NCBI RefSeq assembly: GCF_003347605.1
Contig: NZ_QDFZ01000023.1
Location: 18,545 to 82,544 of the forward strand
Reading direction: 5' to 3'
DNA length: 64,000 bases
Origin: Chryseobacterium sp. KLBC 52
GTDB taxonomy: Bacteria > Bacteroidota > Bacteroidia > Flavobacteriales > Weeksellaceae
Made by a program: the position numbers and the translations under genes. Under the pieces are notes generated by a model that did not search any database, was not told where the DNA came from, and saw nothing but the letters and a program-made list of their open reading frames with translations. Below, one piece after another: positions 43,183-51,167 of the stretch (position 1 is the first letter of the stretch; each line of letters opens with the position of its first letter).

Positions 43183-43737
43183 TTATACTTTTAATAAACC
43201 TCTAAAGCCTCTTGCGGCGTAATAAGAATCTGCACCGTTGTGATAAGTAAATACGGTATTGTATCGTCTGTCACAGAAAATAGCGCCTCCAAGTTCACGG
43301 ATCTGTGGTGGTGTTTTGATCCAGCTTGAAGTCTTCTGGTCAAATTTTCCCAATTCCTGAAGTTGGCGGTATTCTTCCTCTGTCAAAAGTTTAATGCCCA
43401 TTTCAGAAACGGTATCAATGACATTGCTTTCCGGTTTGTTGGCTTTTCTGGCCTCCCAGGCAGGATAATCATAGCATAAGCTTCGGCGTTTGGGGCTTTC
43501 AGGAGAACAGTCAACGAAGGAATATTCGTCTGTTTTTTTATTATAATCTACCACGTCAGGTTCACCTTCTGTAGTTTCCATTTCGTATAAAGACCGGATC
43601 TTTTCGGGATGGGCTTCCAGTTTTTGCTGGATTTTTTCCCATTTCAGATCTTTATGACGGTTCATGTTTTTTTCAAAACGGGCTTTTAGTGTTTTCAAAA
43701 GCTCGTTGATTTGTTCCTGGGTTAGTTTATTTTTCAT
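43183..43737 (-). CDS. DUF4256 family protein
   Basis: 184 residues, soluble. It carries the family's conserved run: LKARFEKNMNRHKDLKWEKI, LYEMETTEGEPDVV, YSFVDCSPESPKRRSLCYD, and near the end RELGGAIFCDRRYNTVFTYH with NGADSYYAARGFRG. Function unknown. It is the last of five same-strand genes (ArsR, SRPBCC, YdeI/DUF1801, DoxX, DUF4256), a common flavobacterial set of stress or ligand-binding proteins. The 205-base gap before it holds a GATTTTATC-TTC-GATAAAAT hairpin near 43812. Confidence 0.88.
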   Translation of the reverse strand: MKNKLTQEQINELLKTLKARFEKNMNRHKDLKWEKIQQKLEAHPEKIRSLYEMETTEGEPDVVDYNKKTDEYSFVDCSPESPKRRSLCYDYPAWEARKANKPESNVIDTVSEMGIKLLTEEEYRQLQELGKFDQKTSSWIKTPPQIRELGGAIFCDRRYNTVFTYHNGADSYYAARGFRGLLKV

Positions 43738-43942
43738 GTCAAATTTTGTTTTGTTGTATTGTTGGATATCGCAAAGGCGCAGGTTTTGTTAATAAGGGAG
43801 TGTTTAAGACGCAAAGATTTTATCTTCGATAAAATTTTTACTTTTAAGCTTAAAGCGAAGCTCACCGTAATATTCTTAACAACTTAATACAATCTTAATG
43901 TTTCAAAAATAAAGGTTTCAAAGACTTTTAATATTAAAATTA

Positions 43943-44341
43943 TTAATCAGTAATCGTGATTTTTCTTTCTGCTGGTCTGAAATACCAGGAAATAAGAACC
44001 AGTACTAATAATAATAGTGCCGGAAAAGTTCGTCCTGCTGTGTCACCAACGATAAGATGGGAAATTACAGCGCCTGACATGACAAAGAAAAAGCCTGCAT
44101 AAGCCCATTCTTTTAAAAGCAGACCCTTAGGAATTAAGATGGCAATAATGCCCAGAATTTTCCAGACTCCGATGATGGTCATCAGATAAGAAGGGTAGCC
44201 GAGATTGGTAAAATTGGCCAGTTCATCTTTGTTTTTCATCAGTTGGACAATGGCTGTTGAAACCATTCCCAAAGCCATCCAAAGGGTGAATAACCAATAG
44301 ATGATTTTTGTTCTTTTTTGTGATGGTTGTGGTGTGTTCAT
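43943..44341 (-). CDS. DoxX family membrane protein
   Basis: 132 residues with four hydrophobic helices: IIYWLFTLWMALGMVSTAIV, SYLMTIIGVWKILGIIAILI, LKEWAYAGFFFVMSGAVISH and TFPALLLLVLVLISWYF. This is the small DoxX-like (DoxX_2) form with an N-terminal PSQKRTK lead. Function unknown; such proteins sit with SRPBCC and ArsR genes in many Bacteroidota. 19 bases separate it from the YdeI-type gene upstream, so co-transcription is likely. Confidence 0.85.
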   Translation of the reverse strand: MNTPQPSQKRTKIIYWLFTLWMALGMVSTAIVQLMKNKDELANFTNLGYPSYLMTIIGVWKILGIIAILIPKGLLLKEWAYAGFFFVMSGAVISHLIVGDTAGRTFPALLLLVLVLISWYFRPAERKITITD

Positions 44342-44360
44342 GATTGTTTTTTTTATGTCA

Positions 44361-44939
44361 TTAGTCGTTTAATCCTATTCCTTCCATGATTTGTGGAATG
44401 CATTTTTCAATGCGCGCTTCACGGGTTTTGGACTGTTTGGCAGAAGAAAAGTGGAGTAGATAAGCTCTTTGTCTTCCGGGAGTTAATGCTTTAAAAGCGT
44501 CTTGTAATGCAGGATCTTGATTCAGCTTCTCCTGAAACTCTTCAGCCATTTCAAACTCCTTTGTTTTCTTCATTTCCACTTTAGCACCCGATTCTTCTAT
44601 TTCAACAGCTTGAAACATATAAGAACGAAGAACTTCTTCCAGATCATTAATCTGCGCTACTTCGGTAAAACGAATCTGCCTTGCAGCCTGTACATTTTTA
44701 GACTGCTGAATAAGGATATTGTCAGGATCTTTCATCAAAGCTCCTTTAAAGAAGAGAAGCGCACAATATTCTTTAAAACCATGGATCAGGAAAATATTTT
44801 TCCCTTCATAAGTATAACAGGGGCAGCCCCATTTTAAATCTTCTACAAGATCAGTACTAAGGGCAATAGCTCTTAACTTTTCAAATTCTTCCTGCCATTG
44901 TCCGGCATTTTCGAAGAAAAAATTAACTTTTGGATTCAT
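44361..44939 (-). CDS. YdeI / DUF1801-type protein
   Basis: 192 residues, soluble. The N-terminal DUF1801 part has EDLKWGCPCYTYEGKNIFLI and YCALLFFKGALMKDPDNIL. The C-terminal YdeI-like part has LNQDPALQDAFKALTPGRQR and AKQSKTREARIEKCIPQIME. The biochemical function is unknown; relatives in Bacillus are iron-chaperone-like. Part of the ArsR-linked gene row; the next gene, DoxX, is 19 bases on. Confidence 0.86.
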   Translation of the reverse strand: MNPKVNFFFENAGQWQEEFEKLRAIALSTDLVEDLKWGCPCYTYEGKNIFLIHGFKEYCALLFFKGALMKDPDNILIQQSKNVQAARQIRFTEVAQINDLEEVLRSYMFQAVEIEESGAKVEMKKTKEFEMAEEFQEKLNQDPALQDAFKALTPGRQRAYLLHFSSAKQSKTREARIEKCIPQIMEGIGLND

Positions 44940-44967
44940 TGTGTGGTATGTTTGAGGGTTATTTTAG

Positions 44968-45091
44968 GTCAGAGGGTTTGAGGGTATTAGAGTGGGAGAG
45001 TTTCGGGTTTCGGGATGCGAGATTCGGGGTGTTTAGGTTAGAGGGTTTGAGGGTATTAGAGTGGGAGAGTTTTGGGTTTCGGGATGCGAGT
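44968..45091. repeat. 69-base tandem repeat
   Basis: Two near-identical units containing AGAGGGTTTGAGGGTATTAG and GGGTTTCGGGATGCGAG are spaced 69 bases apart (44971 and 45040). A complementary stretch (CCTCGCACC, TCGAAACCCGTATCCCG) follows at 45113-45146, so the array can fold back. Confidence 0.85.
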
Positions 45092-45181
45092 TATTCAGGG
45101 TAGTTTATAAACCTCGCACCCCGCACCTCGAAACCCGTATCCCGTATTTTTGATTTAATATTTCCTATAACCTATTATCTG

Positions 45182-45646
45182 CTACCTGCTACCTAATATC
45201 TCCTGCAGACGATTATGCGCCATATTGATACCCTGTGCAAAAGGCATTTTCAGGTGCTGATCTCTGAAGTCTACAGATTTATAAATGGTTTGGATCGTGA
45301 TTTTGCTGGTGGTATCCGTTAATTTTTCAAATTCTAAAAATTCCATCTGAGCCGGAAAAGGAGTGTTTTCCATCTGGAAAGTTCTTATAATTTTCTCATT
45401 CTGAACAATGTCATGAATCGTTCCATTGGCACTGAAAACCACATCGCCCTGAGGGTTTGAGGTTTCAAAGCGGTAACATCCATGTTGTTTGTTTTCGAAT
45501 TGGGTCACTTTCGTTCCCATCCATTGTTCAAACAGTTCAGCTTCTGTATACGCTTTGAAAAGAAGTTCTACAGGAAGGTCAAATTCTCTGATGATGAAGA
45601 GTTCCTGTTTTCCGTCTTCTGCCTGGATTTTTGTTTTAAGTTCCAT
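45182..45646 (-). CDS. SRPBCC / AHSA1-type domain protein
   Basis: 154 residues. A single START-like (AHSA1) domain: IIREFDLPVELLFKAYTEAE, LFEQWMGTKVTQFENKQHGC, YRFETSNPQGDVVFSANGTI and RTFQMENTPFPAQMEFLEFE. Such domains hold hydrophobic ligands; the ligand is unknown. It is normally paired with an ArsR regulator, as here (regulator 252 bases upstream). Cytoplasmic. Confidence 0.88.
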   Translation of the reverse strand: MELKTKIQAEDGKQELFIIREFDLPVELLFKAYTEAELFEQWMGTKVTQFENKQHGCYRFETSNPQGDVVFSANGTIHDIVQNEKIIRTFQMENTPFPAQMEFLEFEKLTDTTSKITIQTIYKSVDFRDQHLKMPFAQGINMAHNRLQEILGSR

Positions 45647-45898
45647 ATTTTGGGTTTTTCTTGAGTTTGAGGGTAGTAGAGTATTAGAGTTTGAGGGTTC
45701 GGGATGCGAGATCCGGATTATTTTGTGTTAAAGTAGGAGAGTTCAAGGTTTAAGGCTTAAAGTTTAATGTTGTTATCCTTTCACTGCTCATTGACGATTC
45801 ACTTGCAAAGCAAAATTCACTATTGATATTGATGTTCACAATTTAAACTTTGACATCCATTGTCTCTCATCTATTCGTCTTTCATCTTTTATCTCATA
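45647..45898. other. Gap with degenerate repeat words
   Basis: GAGTTTGAGGGT, GGGATGCGAGATCC and TTCAAGGTTTAAGGCTTAAA words related to the arrays at 44968 and 32235. No gene seen. Confidence 0.5.
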
Positions 45899-46228
45899 TT
45901 ATTTCTTACTCATGTTTTGGAAGGCCTTCATCACACTTTCCAGCTTGTTGAATTTCTCGTCCCACATGTTGCGGAAGGGTTCTATAAAATCGGCTATTTC
46001 TTTCATTTTATTGGGATTTAGGTGATAGATAATTTCTCTGCCGTTTTGTTCAGATCGAAGCAGTTCACATTCTGTAAGGATCTGGAGATGCTTTGAAACA
46101 GTGGGTCTTGCCGTAGCAAAATTGGAGGCAATGGCTCCTGCTGTCATCGACTGTGTCGCTACCAATATCAAAATAGATCGTCTTGTAGGATCTGCTATCG
46201 CCTGAAATACATCTCTTCTTAAATTCAT
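45899..46228 (-). CDS. ArsR-family transcriptional regulator
   Basis: 109 residues with a winged helix-turn-helix: MNLRRDVFQAIADPTRRSIL, ASNFATARPTVSKHLQILTE (recognition helix) and LLRSEQNGREIIYHLNPNKM. No Cys pair of the arsenic-sensing type is seen, so it belongs to the metal-independent branch that usually precedes SRPBCC genes. Two operator-like repeats overlap its promoter, so it very likely represses itself and the row below it. A decayed second copy of its start lies at 48716. Confidence 0.92.
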   Translation of the reverse strand: MNLRRDVFQAIADPTRRSILILVATQSMTAGAIASNFATARPTVSKHLQILTECELLRSEQNGREIIYHLNPNKMKEIADFIEPFRNMWDEKFNKLESVMKAFQNMSKK

Positions 46229-46231
46229 CGT

Positions 46232-46278
46232 GTAGTTATTTGACTACAAATATATGTGTAGTTATTTAGCTACGCAAA
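46232..46278 (-). promoter_or_regulatory. arsR promoter with two operator repeats
   Basis: Two copies of GTAGTTATTTnnCTAC, each an imperfect palindrome, at 46232-46247 and 46258-46273 (26 bases apart). Between them TATATTTG (complement of 46247-46254) is the -7 box. TTTG (complement of 46275-46278) is the -33 box at a 20-base spacing. Repressor bound here would block polymerase. Confidence 0.7.
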
Positions 46279-46304
46279 TATTTTGTAATAAATTTTGATT
46301 ATAA

Positions 46305-46346
46305 TGAAAAAAGCTCAACAATATAAGGGAATACATTGTTGAGCTT
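46305..46346 (-). terminator. Terminator of the tail-specific protease gene
   Basis: AAGCTCAACAAT (46311-46322) and its exact complement (46335-46346); followed on the minus strand by a T run. Confidence 0.9.
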
Positions 46347-46377
46347 TGAATTTTTATAGGAGAACACGAAAGTATGC

Positions 46378-48492
46378 TTAAGATCTTACTTCCAGATCTT
46401 CAACGATATTTATTGCTTCCTGCAGATAGAGGTCTTTTTGCAGATTTTTAATCCATACCTCCGATTTATTTTTGAATGCTGCATCATTTTTCTCTCTTTC
46501 AATATCCTTTGGATACATGGTAAATGTAAGACCGCTTTCTAATGTTTTTAATCCTTTGAATTTATCATCCTGAGCTTTTCTCTGCTTCATCAGGTCGCTG
46601 TATTTTTGAATGCTCAAAGGCACCGTTTTTTCCTTACCTAGATTTTCTCTCCATTGGGCGTATTCAAGTAAGAGTTTATAATTATCGTTTTTAGCAATTC
46701 TCTCTGCACTTACTTTCTGTACAGCCTGAATATTGAAAAAGTTTTGTCTGTTGAAGCTTGTTCCCGGTATTTTATCCCAGGCTAATGCATAGTCATCATA
46801 TTTTTCACCAATGTCTGCGTAAGAAAAGATATCTTTCATCTGAATATCTGAGCTTACTCCTTTTCTCTGGGTAGACTCTCCGGTGATTCTGTAATATTTC
46901 TGAATGGTTAGTTTTATGGAACCAAAATCTTCCTCAGTACTTAAGAACCTGTTCAAATCTACAAATACCTGTACCGTTCCTTTTCCATACGAAACAGGAG
47001 AGCCCATGATAACTGCTCTTCCGTAATCCTGCATCACACCGGCTAAAATTTCCGCAGCAGAAGCAGACAATTCATTCTGCAGAATCACCAGCGGACCGTT
47101 CCAGATGGGAGCTTCATTTTTATTTTTTAAAGTGGTAATCTTTCCATTTCCGTCTTTCACCTGCACATAAGGGCCTGCCTCCATGAAAAGCCCCATAATA
47201 TCACCAACTTCCGTTAAAGAACCTCCAGAGTTGCCTCTAAGATCCAACACAATTCCCTGGATATTTTGTTCTTTAAGTTTGATGATTTCTTTTTTAATAT
47301 CATCAGAAGCATTTCTACCGTCTTTATCTTCAAAATCTGCATTGAACTTAGGTAAATTAATAAGTCCGTATTTTTTATCGGATGCGTTGATAATAATACT
47401 TTTAGCAAAGGTATCTTCAATCGATATTTCTTCACGGATGATGGTGACATCCTGAATCGTTCCGTCTTTTTTCTGTACGGTTAAAGTGATTGGTGTTCCT
47501 TTTTCTCCTCTGATTAATTTGATGGCTTCGCTGGAAAGCATATCCACAACGTTTACAGGATCAGTATCCGGAGTAGATTTTATTTTTAAGATCTTATCAC
47601 CTTCAGTCAGCTGCTTGGTCTTCCATGCCGGAGCTCCAATGGATAATGTACCGATATAGAGGTTTCCTTTCTTCTCCTGGATCACTGCGCCTATCCCGAT
47701 GATTTTTCCTTTGAAGTCCATATCAAAATCTTTCTTTCCCTGCGGCGAATAATAATTGGTATGCGGATCAAAAATATGAGTATAAGCATTGATGTATACG
47801 GTAAACCAATCCATTTTTTGTCTTTTCCTGAATCTGATAAATTTTTCTTCCAGAAGATCTTTCACATTTTCTGTCGCTTTTTTTATCTTTTCATCCTGGC
47901 TCAGCACTTCAGGCTTACTGGTGTTTTCTTTATTGTTAGAATCTTCCTTCTTCTTTTCTTCGCTTTTCCTGTTCATGGATTCTATTTCCTGCAGAATATT
48001 GTATTTCACATATTTCCTCCATTCATTGTACTGCTGCTGCTTGTTGGCAGGTGCATTTTTCAGTTTAGGCTCCAAAGTCAGTATTTCATCCTCTTCCAGA
48101 TTAATGGGTTTACTGAAGATATCCTTCGTCATTTTATCAATTTCATCAATCCTTTGATACAATTTATCGACTGTCAGTTTATAAAAAGTCAAATCTCCGG
48201 TGTTCAGATAATCGTCCAGTTTGGTTTCATATTTACGAAACTCATCCATGTCAGATTGCAGGAAATAGGTTTTTGTAGGATCTATTGATTCAAAATACTG
48301 CTTATACACTTCTTTTGAATACGCATCATTAATAGGTTTGGGGCTGTAATGCAGATAAGACAAAATATTCTTTGTATTGACCATGATGATCTGCATCTTT
48401 TCTTCTTCATTGAGAGGAGGGCGGAAACCGAACACGAAAAATGTAAGCGGAAGAAGAAGTAATAAACGAACGGTTCTAAAATTTTTCAACAT
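46378..48492 (-). CDS. prc: Tail-specific (C-terminal processing) protease, S41 family
   Basis: 704 residues with an N-terminal signal or anchor (LLLLLPLTFFVFGFRP). Order: an N-terminal helical domain; a PDZ domain (IGIGAVIQEKKGNLYIGTLS, LTEGDKILKI); the S41 catalytic core with GIVLDLRGNSGGSLTEVGDI, NELSASAAEILAGVMQDYGR (catalytic Ser) and GSPVSYGKGTVQ (catalytic Lys); and a C-terminal DUF3340-like region. Cleaves periplasmic proteins at their C-termini. Transcribed alone with its own terminator. Confidence 0.94.
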   Translation of the reverse strand: MLKNFRTVRLLLLLPLTFFVFGFRPPLNEEEKMQIIMVNTKNILSYLHYSPKPINDAYSKEVYKQYFESIDPTKTYFLQSDMDEFRKYETKLDDYLNTGDLTFYKLTVDKLYQRIDEIDKMTKDIFSKPINLEEDEILTLEPKLKNAPANKQQQYNEWRKYVKYNILQEIESMNRKSEEKKKEDSNNKENTSKPEVLSQDEKIKKATENVKDLLEEKFIRFRKRQKMDWFTVYINAYTHIFDPHTNYYSPQGKKDFDMDFKGKIIGIGAVIQEKKGNLYIGTLSIGAPAWKTKQLTEGDKILKIKSTPDTDPVNVVDMLSSEAIKLIRGEKGTPITLTVQKKDGTIQDVTIIREEISIEDTFAKSIIINASDKKYGLINLPKFNADFEDKDGRNASDDIKKEIIKLKEQNIQGIVLDLRGNSGGSLTEVGDIMGLFMEAGPYVQVKDGNGKITTLKNKNEAPIWNGPLVILQNELSASAAEILAGVMQDYGRAVIMGSPVSYGKGTVQVFVDLNRFLSTEEDFGSIKLTIQKYYRITGESTQRKGVSSDIQMKDIFSYADIGEKYDDYALAWDKIPGTSFNRQNFFNIQAVQKVSAERIAKNDNYKLLLEYAQWRENLGKEKTVPLSIQKYSDLMKQRKAQDDKFKGLKTLESGLTFTMYPKDIEREKNDAAFKNKSEVWIKNLQKDLYLQEAINIVEDLEVRS

Positions 48493-48715
48493 ATCTCTGA
48501 TTGTGCTTTTAATTGAAAACTATGCTTGTTTTATTGCTATTAATTGATGTATTTTCAATTTAATGATTGAAAATAGTATCAAATAAGAGTTTTCAATATG
48601 CTTTTATAAAATCATGTGAATGTATGAAAAATATTGATAATAAGGAGTTGGGGAGTGGGATTTTAAGATAAGTTTAAGGTTTGATGAGTTAAGAGGTCAT
48701 CAACGTCATTATAGA

Positions 48716-48784
48716 TAGTTTTGTAAGATGTGCTATTGCCTTAAATATATCTCTTTTTAAATTCATTAAGTAGTCTTTGACTAC
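48716..48784 (-). pseudogene. Remnant of a second ArsR gene start with its operator
   Basis: From ATG at 48766 the first codons read MNLKRDIFKAIAHLTKL, against MNLRRDVFQAIADPTRRS in the intact gene. By eye, 38 of 44 bases match over 48723-48766. Upstream lies GTAGTCTTTGACTAC (48770-48784), a one-base-shorter form of the operator, followed by a decayed second repeat (CTACGCAAGTATTTTA). Homology stops after about 17 codons. Confidence 0.75.
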
Positions 48785-48840
48785 AAAAAAATATATTGTT
48801 TACCTACGCAAGTATTTTACGTTGAATTATTTATTTTTCA

Positions 48841-49720
48841 AATGTCTTTAAATATTCTCTTAATATTCTTAATTACTTATCTATTCTTAATGGTTCAAAT
48901 TCTTTATTCTAATTTTTGTGTTTTTAACGCAAAGTTTTCAAATAAAGGATTTTATATTTTAAGGAGGCTAAGGATGGGCAAGTGAACTTGCCTGATAAAG
49001 CGGATGATAGTTTCTCGCAGATTTTGGAGATTACGCAGATGTTTTTAGAATTATAATCTGCGATATCTGCTTGATCTGCGGGAGATTATTTTTTTGAACC
49101 ATTAAGGAGGACTTAAGGCTTTAATTCAAATAAATTTGAATGAAGGGTTGTATTTCAAGAATGTCTTTAAATATTCTCTTAATATTCTTAATTACTTATC
49201 TATTCTTAATGGTTCAAATTTTTTATTTTATTTTTTGTGTTTTTAACGCAAAGTTTTCACATGAAGGTTTTTTATATTTTAAGGAGGCAAAGGATGGGCA
49301 AGTGAACTTGCCTGATGAAGCGGATGATAGTTTTCTCGCTGATTTTTTTAGAGTTATAATCTGCGATATCTGCTTGATCTGCGGGAGATTTTATTATTAT
49401 TGAATTAAACGCAAAGTTTTCAATTGAAGGATTTATACTTTAAGGTGGCTAAGGATGGTCAAGTGAACTTGCCTGATAAAGCGGATGATAGTTTCTCGCA
49501 GATTTTGGAGATTACGCAGATCTTTTTTAGAATTATAATCTGTGAGATCTGTTTGATCTGCGGGAGATTACTTTTTTTTAAAACCATTAAGGAAGACTTA
49601 AGGCTTTAAGTAAAGTTAAGATTCAAATAAATATGAATGAAGGGTTGTGCTTCAAGCATGTCTTTAGATATTCTCTTAATATTCTTAATTACTTATCTAT
49701 TCTTAATGGTTTAAGAATTT
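48841..49720. repeat. 320-base tandem repeat array, about 2.7 copies
   Basis: Unit A starts at 48841 and unit B at 49160 (AATGTCTTTAAATATTCTCT), 319 bases apart. Unit C joins at about 49408, with the first part of the unit missing at the junction. Shared blocks: TTCTTAATTACTTATCTATT, ATGGGCAAGTGAACTTGCCT (palindromic CAAGT/ACTTG), AAAGCGGATGATAGTTTCTC and TCTGCTTGATCTGCGGGAG. Short frames inside are broken between copies, so it is not coding. It makes up most of the 48493-49750 gap. The 48493-48715 part is AT-rich. Confidence 0.88.
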
Positions 49721-49750
49721 ATCAATGGCTAGTTTTTTATGATATTTTAT

Positions 49751-50512
49751 TTATTTTACAAAAATACCGATATATTTTCCATTATATTCTACAACAGAAG
49801 TGTTAATGTTTTTTTTGATACAAAAATCCTGATAAGCAGAATTGTCACCAATATCATCACTAATAAAGACGGCACCAGGCTTCAGTCTTTTATAAATCTG
49901 ATGGTAAGCCCACATTCTTCCGTGGTAACTTTTATCAGAATCATAGTGGAAAACATCAAAAGAGGAAACCTTTTTAAAAATTTTAGGTAATGATTCTCTG
50001 TCTGCAAAACGGAATAGCTGCCAATACTTTTTAAGGTTTTCAGGAACAACATATCCTACATACTGATCACCATCCTGAGCAAGATAAGGCATATCTGAGC
50101 TATAGAGTGTACCATTTCTTTGTTGAAGCGAAAGTAATATGGCCAAAGAAGACCATCCATAAGCCACACCTGTTTCCAGAACGTTTTGTGCTTTGGTAAA
50201 TTCGCAGGCGTAATAAATGAGCTCCAGAGCGCCAGGTCCACCCATTGTAATAGGACATTCTTTTTCTTTTAAGCTGGCCTTTTCCAGGATATCAGCATAG
50301 GTAGATCTGAAATGATCTGTATTCATCGAAAAAAGTCTGGAAACGGCTTCTTCTTGGGAAACTGCTATAGAGGCAGCCCAGGCATTTGTTTTTGCTTTTC
50401 CTTTGAACGGACTTCTTCTGCTTACCGTATTTTTAATGATTTTTCTGCCCAGTTCAGGATAAAGAGCAGGTCTTTTAAGATAAGCTACAAATGTTTTGAG
50501 AACTGTTGACAT
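49751..50512 (-). CDS. Class I SAM-dependent methyltransferase
   Basis: 253 residues from ATG 50512 (MSTVLKTFVAYLKRPALYPE); the open frame continues upstream only from a TTG and overlaps the promoter. SAM-binding motif I is LETGVAYGWSSLAILLSLQQ. Then SSDMPYLAQDGDQYVGYVVP, DVFHYDSDKSYHGRMWAYHQ and KPGAVFISDDIGDNSAY, as in the methyltransferase_24 type. The acceptor is unknown; related enzymes act on glycans or secondary metabolites. Cytoplasmic. Confidence 0.85.
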   Translation of the reverse strand: MSTVLKTFVAYLKRPALYPELGRKIIKNTVSRRSPFKGKAKTNAWAASIAVSQEEAVSRLFSMNTDHFRSTYADILEKASLKEKECPITMGGPGALELIYYACEFTKAQNVLETGVAYGWSSLAILLSLQQRNGTLYSSDMPYLAQDGDQYVGYVVPENLKKYWQLFRFADRESLPKIFKKVSSFDVFHYDSDKSYHGRMWAYHQIYKRLKPGAVFISDDIGDNSAYQDFCIKKNINTSVVEYNGKYIGIFVK

Positions 50513-50526
50513 TTCATTGATTGTAT

Positions 50527-50558
50527 TAAAGTTACAAGACAAATGTATCCTATTCAAA
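50527..50558 (-). promoter_or_regulatory. Promoter of the methyltransferase gene
   Basis: On the minus strand TTTG (complement of 50555-50558), a 20-base spacer, then TAACTTTA (complement of 50527-50534), 15 bases before the chosen ATG. Confidence 0.5.
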
Positions 50559-50578
50559 ACCATATTGCATTGAGGCAA

Positions 50579-51117
50579 TATTAATTTTAAGACTAAATCT
50601 GTTTACGATTTTTTAATACACAGATTCCGGTAATCAATCAGTGAAATATCTTACTTTGATGTAAGGATTATGTTTTAAAGCATTGATTTGCTTTGTTTTA
50701 AAGCTAATGATAGTTAGTGAACCTGCCGGGAGAGTCGCTTGCAGATTTTGATGATTAAGCAGATGTTTATACGATAACTTGGGGGATCTGTTTGATTTGC
50801 AGAAGAAAATATTGTTGATTTTCGCCCGTTTAAAGGAGAAAACGTTTCTTTATATTGGAGGAAGAGTTTTTGTTTTTTGCTTTACAAAAATGTCTGTCCA
50901 AAAATATATGGAGTACAGTCATAAAAACGGTAATTCTATTCTGCTTTTTCACTGGGGTAGGTACTTTGTCTTTTTTGTTAACACACTAAAAAGTGTGTTG
51001 TTTGATGGTTGCAAATGTATAAAATAATTGTATAAACGGAAAGAAAAATGAGATGAAATTATCCTGCTCATTTTTAGTGTTCTATGGCTGTGGAAAGCTA
51101 TACTCAGGAAATTGCCT
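50579..51117. other. Gap with a decayed repeat copy
   Basis: No gene supported. At about 50705-50805 there is a diverged copy of the 48841-49720 unit (GATAGTTAGTGAACCTGCCGG, CGCTTGCAGATTTTGATGAT, GGGGGATCTGTTTGATTTGC). A hairpin AACACACT/AGTGTGTT lies at 50980-50999. Confidence 0.5.
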
Positions 51118-51125
51118 TATCTTTG
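51118..51125 (+). promoter_or_regulatory. -7 element of the YdcF-type gene
   Basis: TATCTTTG, 43 bases before ATG 51168. No TTG at -33. A transcript from here would begin after the in-frame ATG at 51084, supporting 51168 as the start. Confidence 0.45.
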
Positions 51126-51167
51126 AGGTTTCTATGCCTTCCGGTATTAATCAATAGTATTCGAAAA

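Noticed and set aside
46378..48492. Plus-strand frames of 90-175 codons within the protease gene
   Set aside because: They are shadows of the protease reading frame on the opposite strand.
49140..49609. Two short frames (87 and 61 codons) as genes
   Set aside because: They lie in tandem repeat units and are broken by frameshifts between copies.
50779..51027. 82-codon frame
   Set aside because: It begins in a decayed copy of an intergenic repeat, is rich in Phe and Lys without a recognisable pattern, and has no promoter or ribosome-binding signal.
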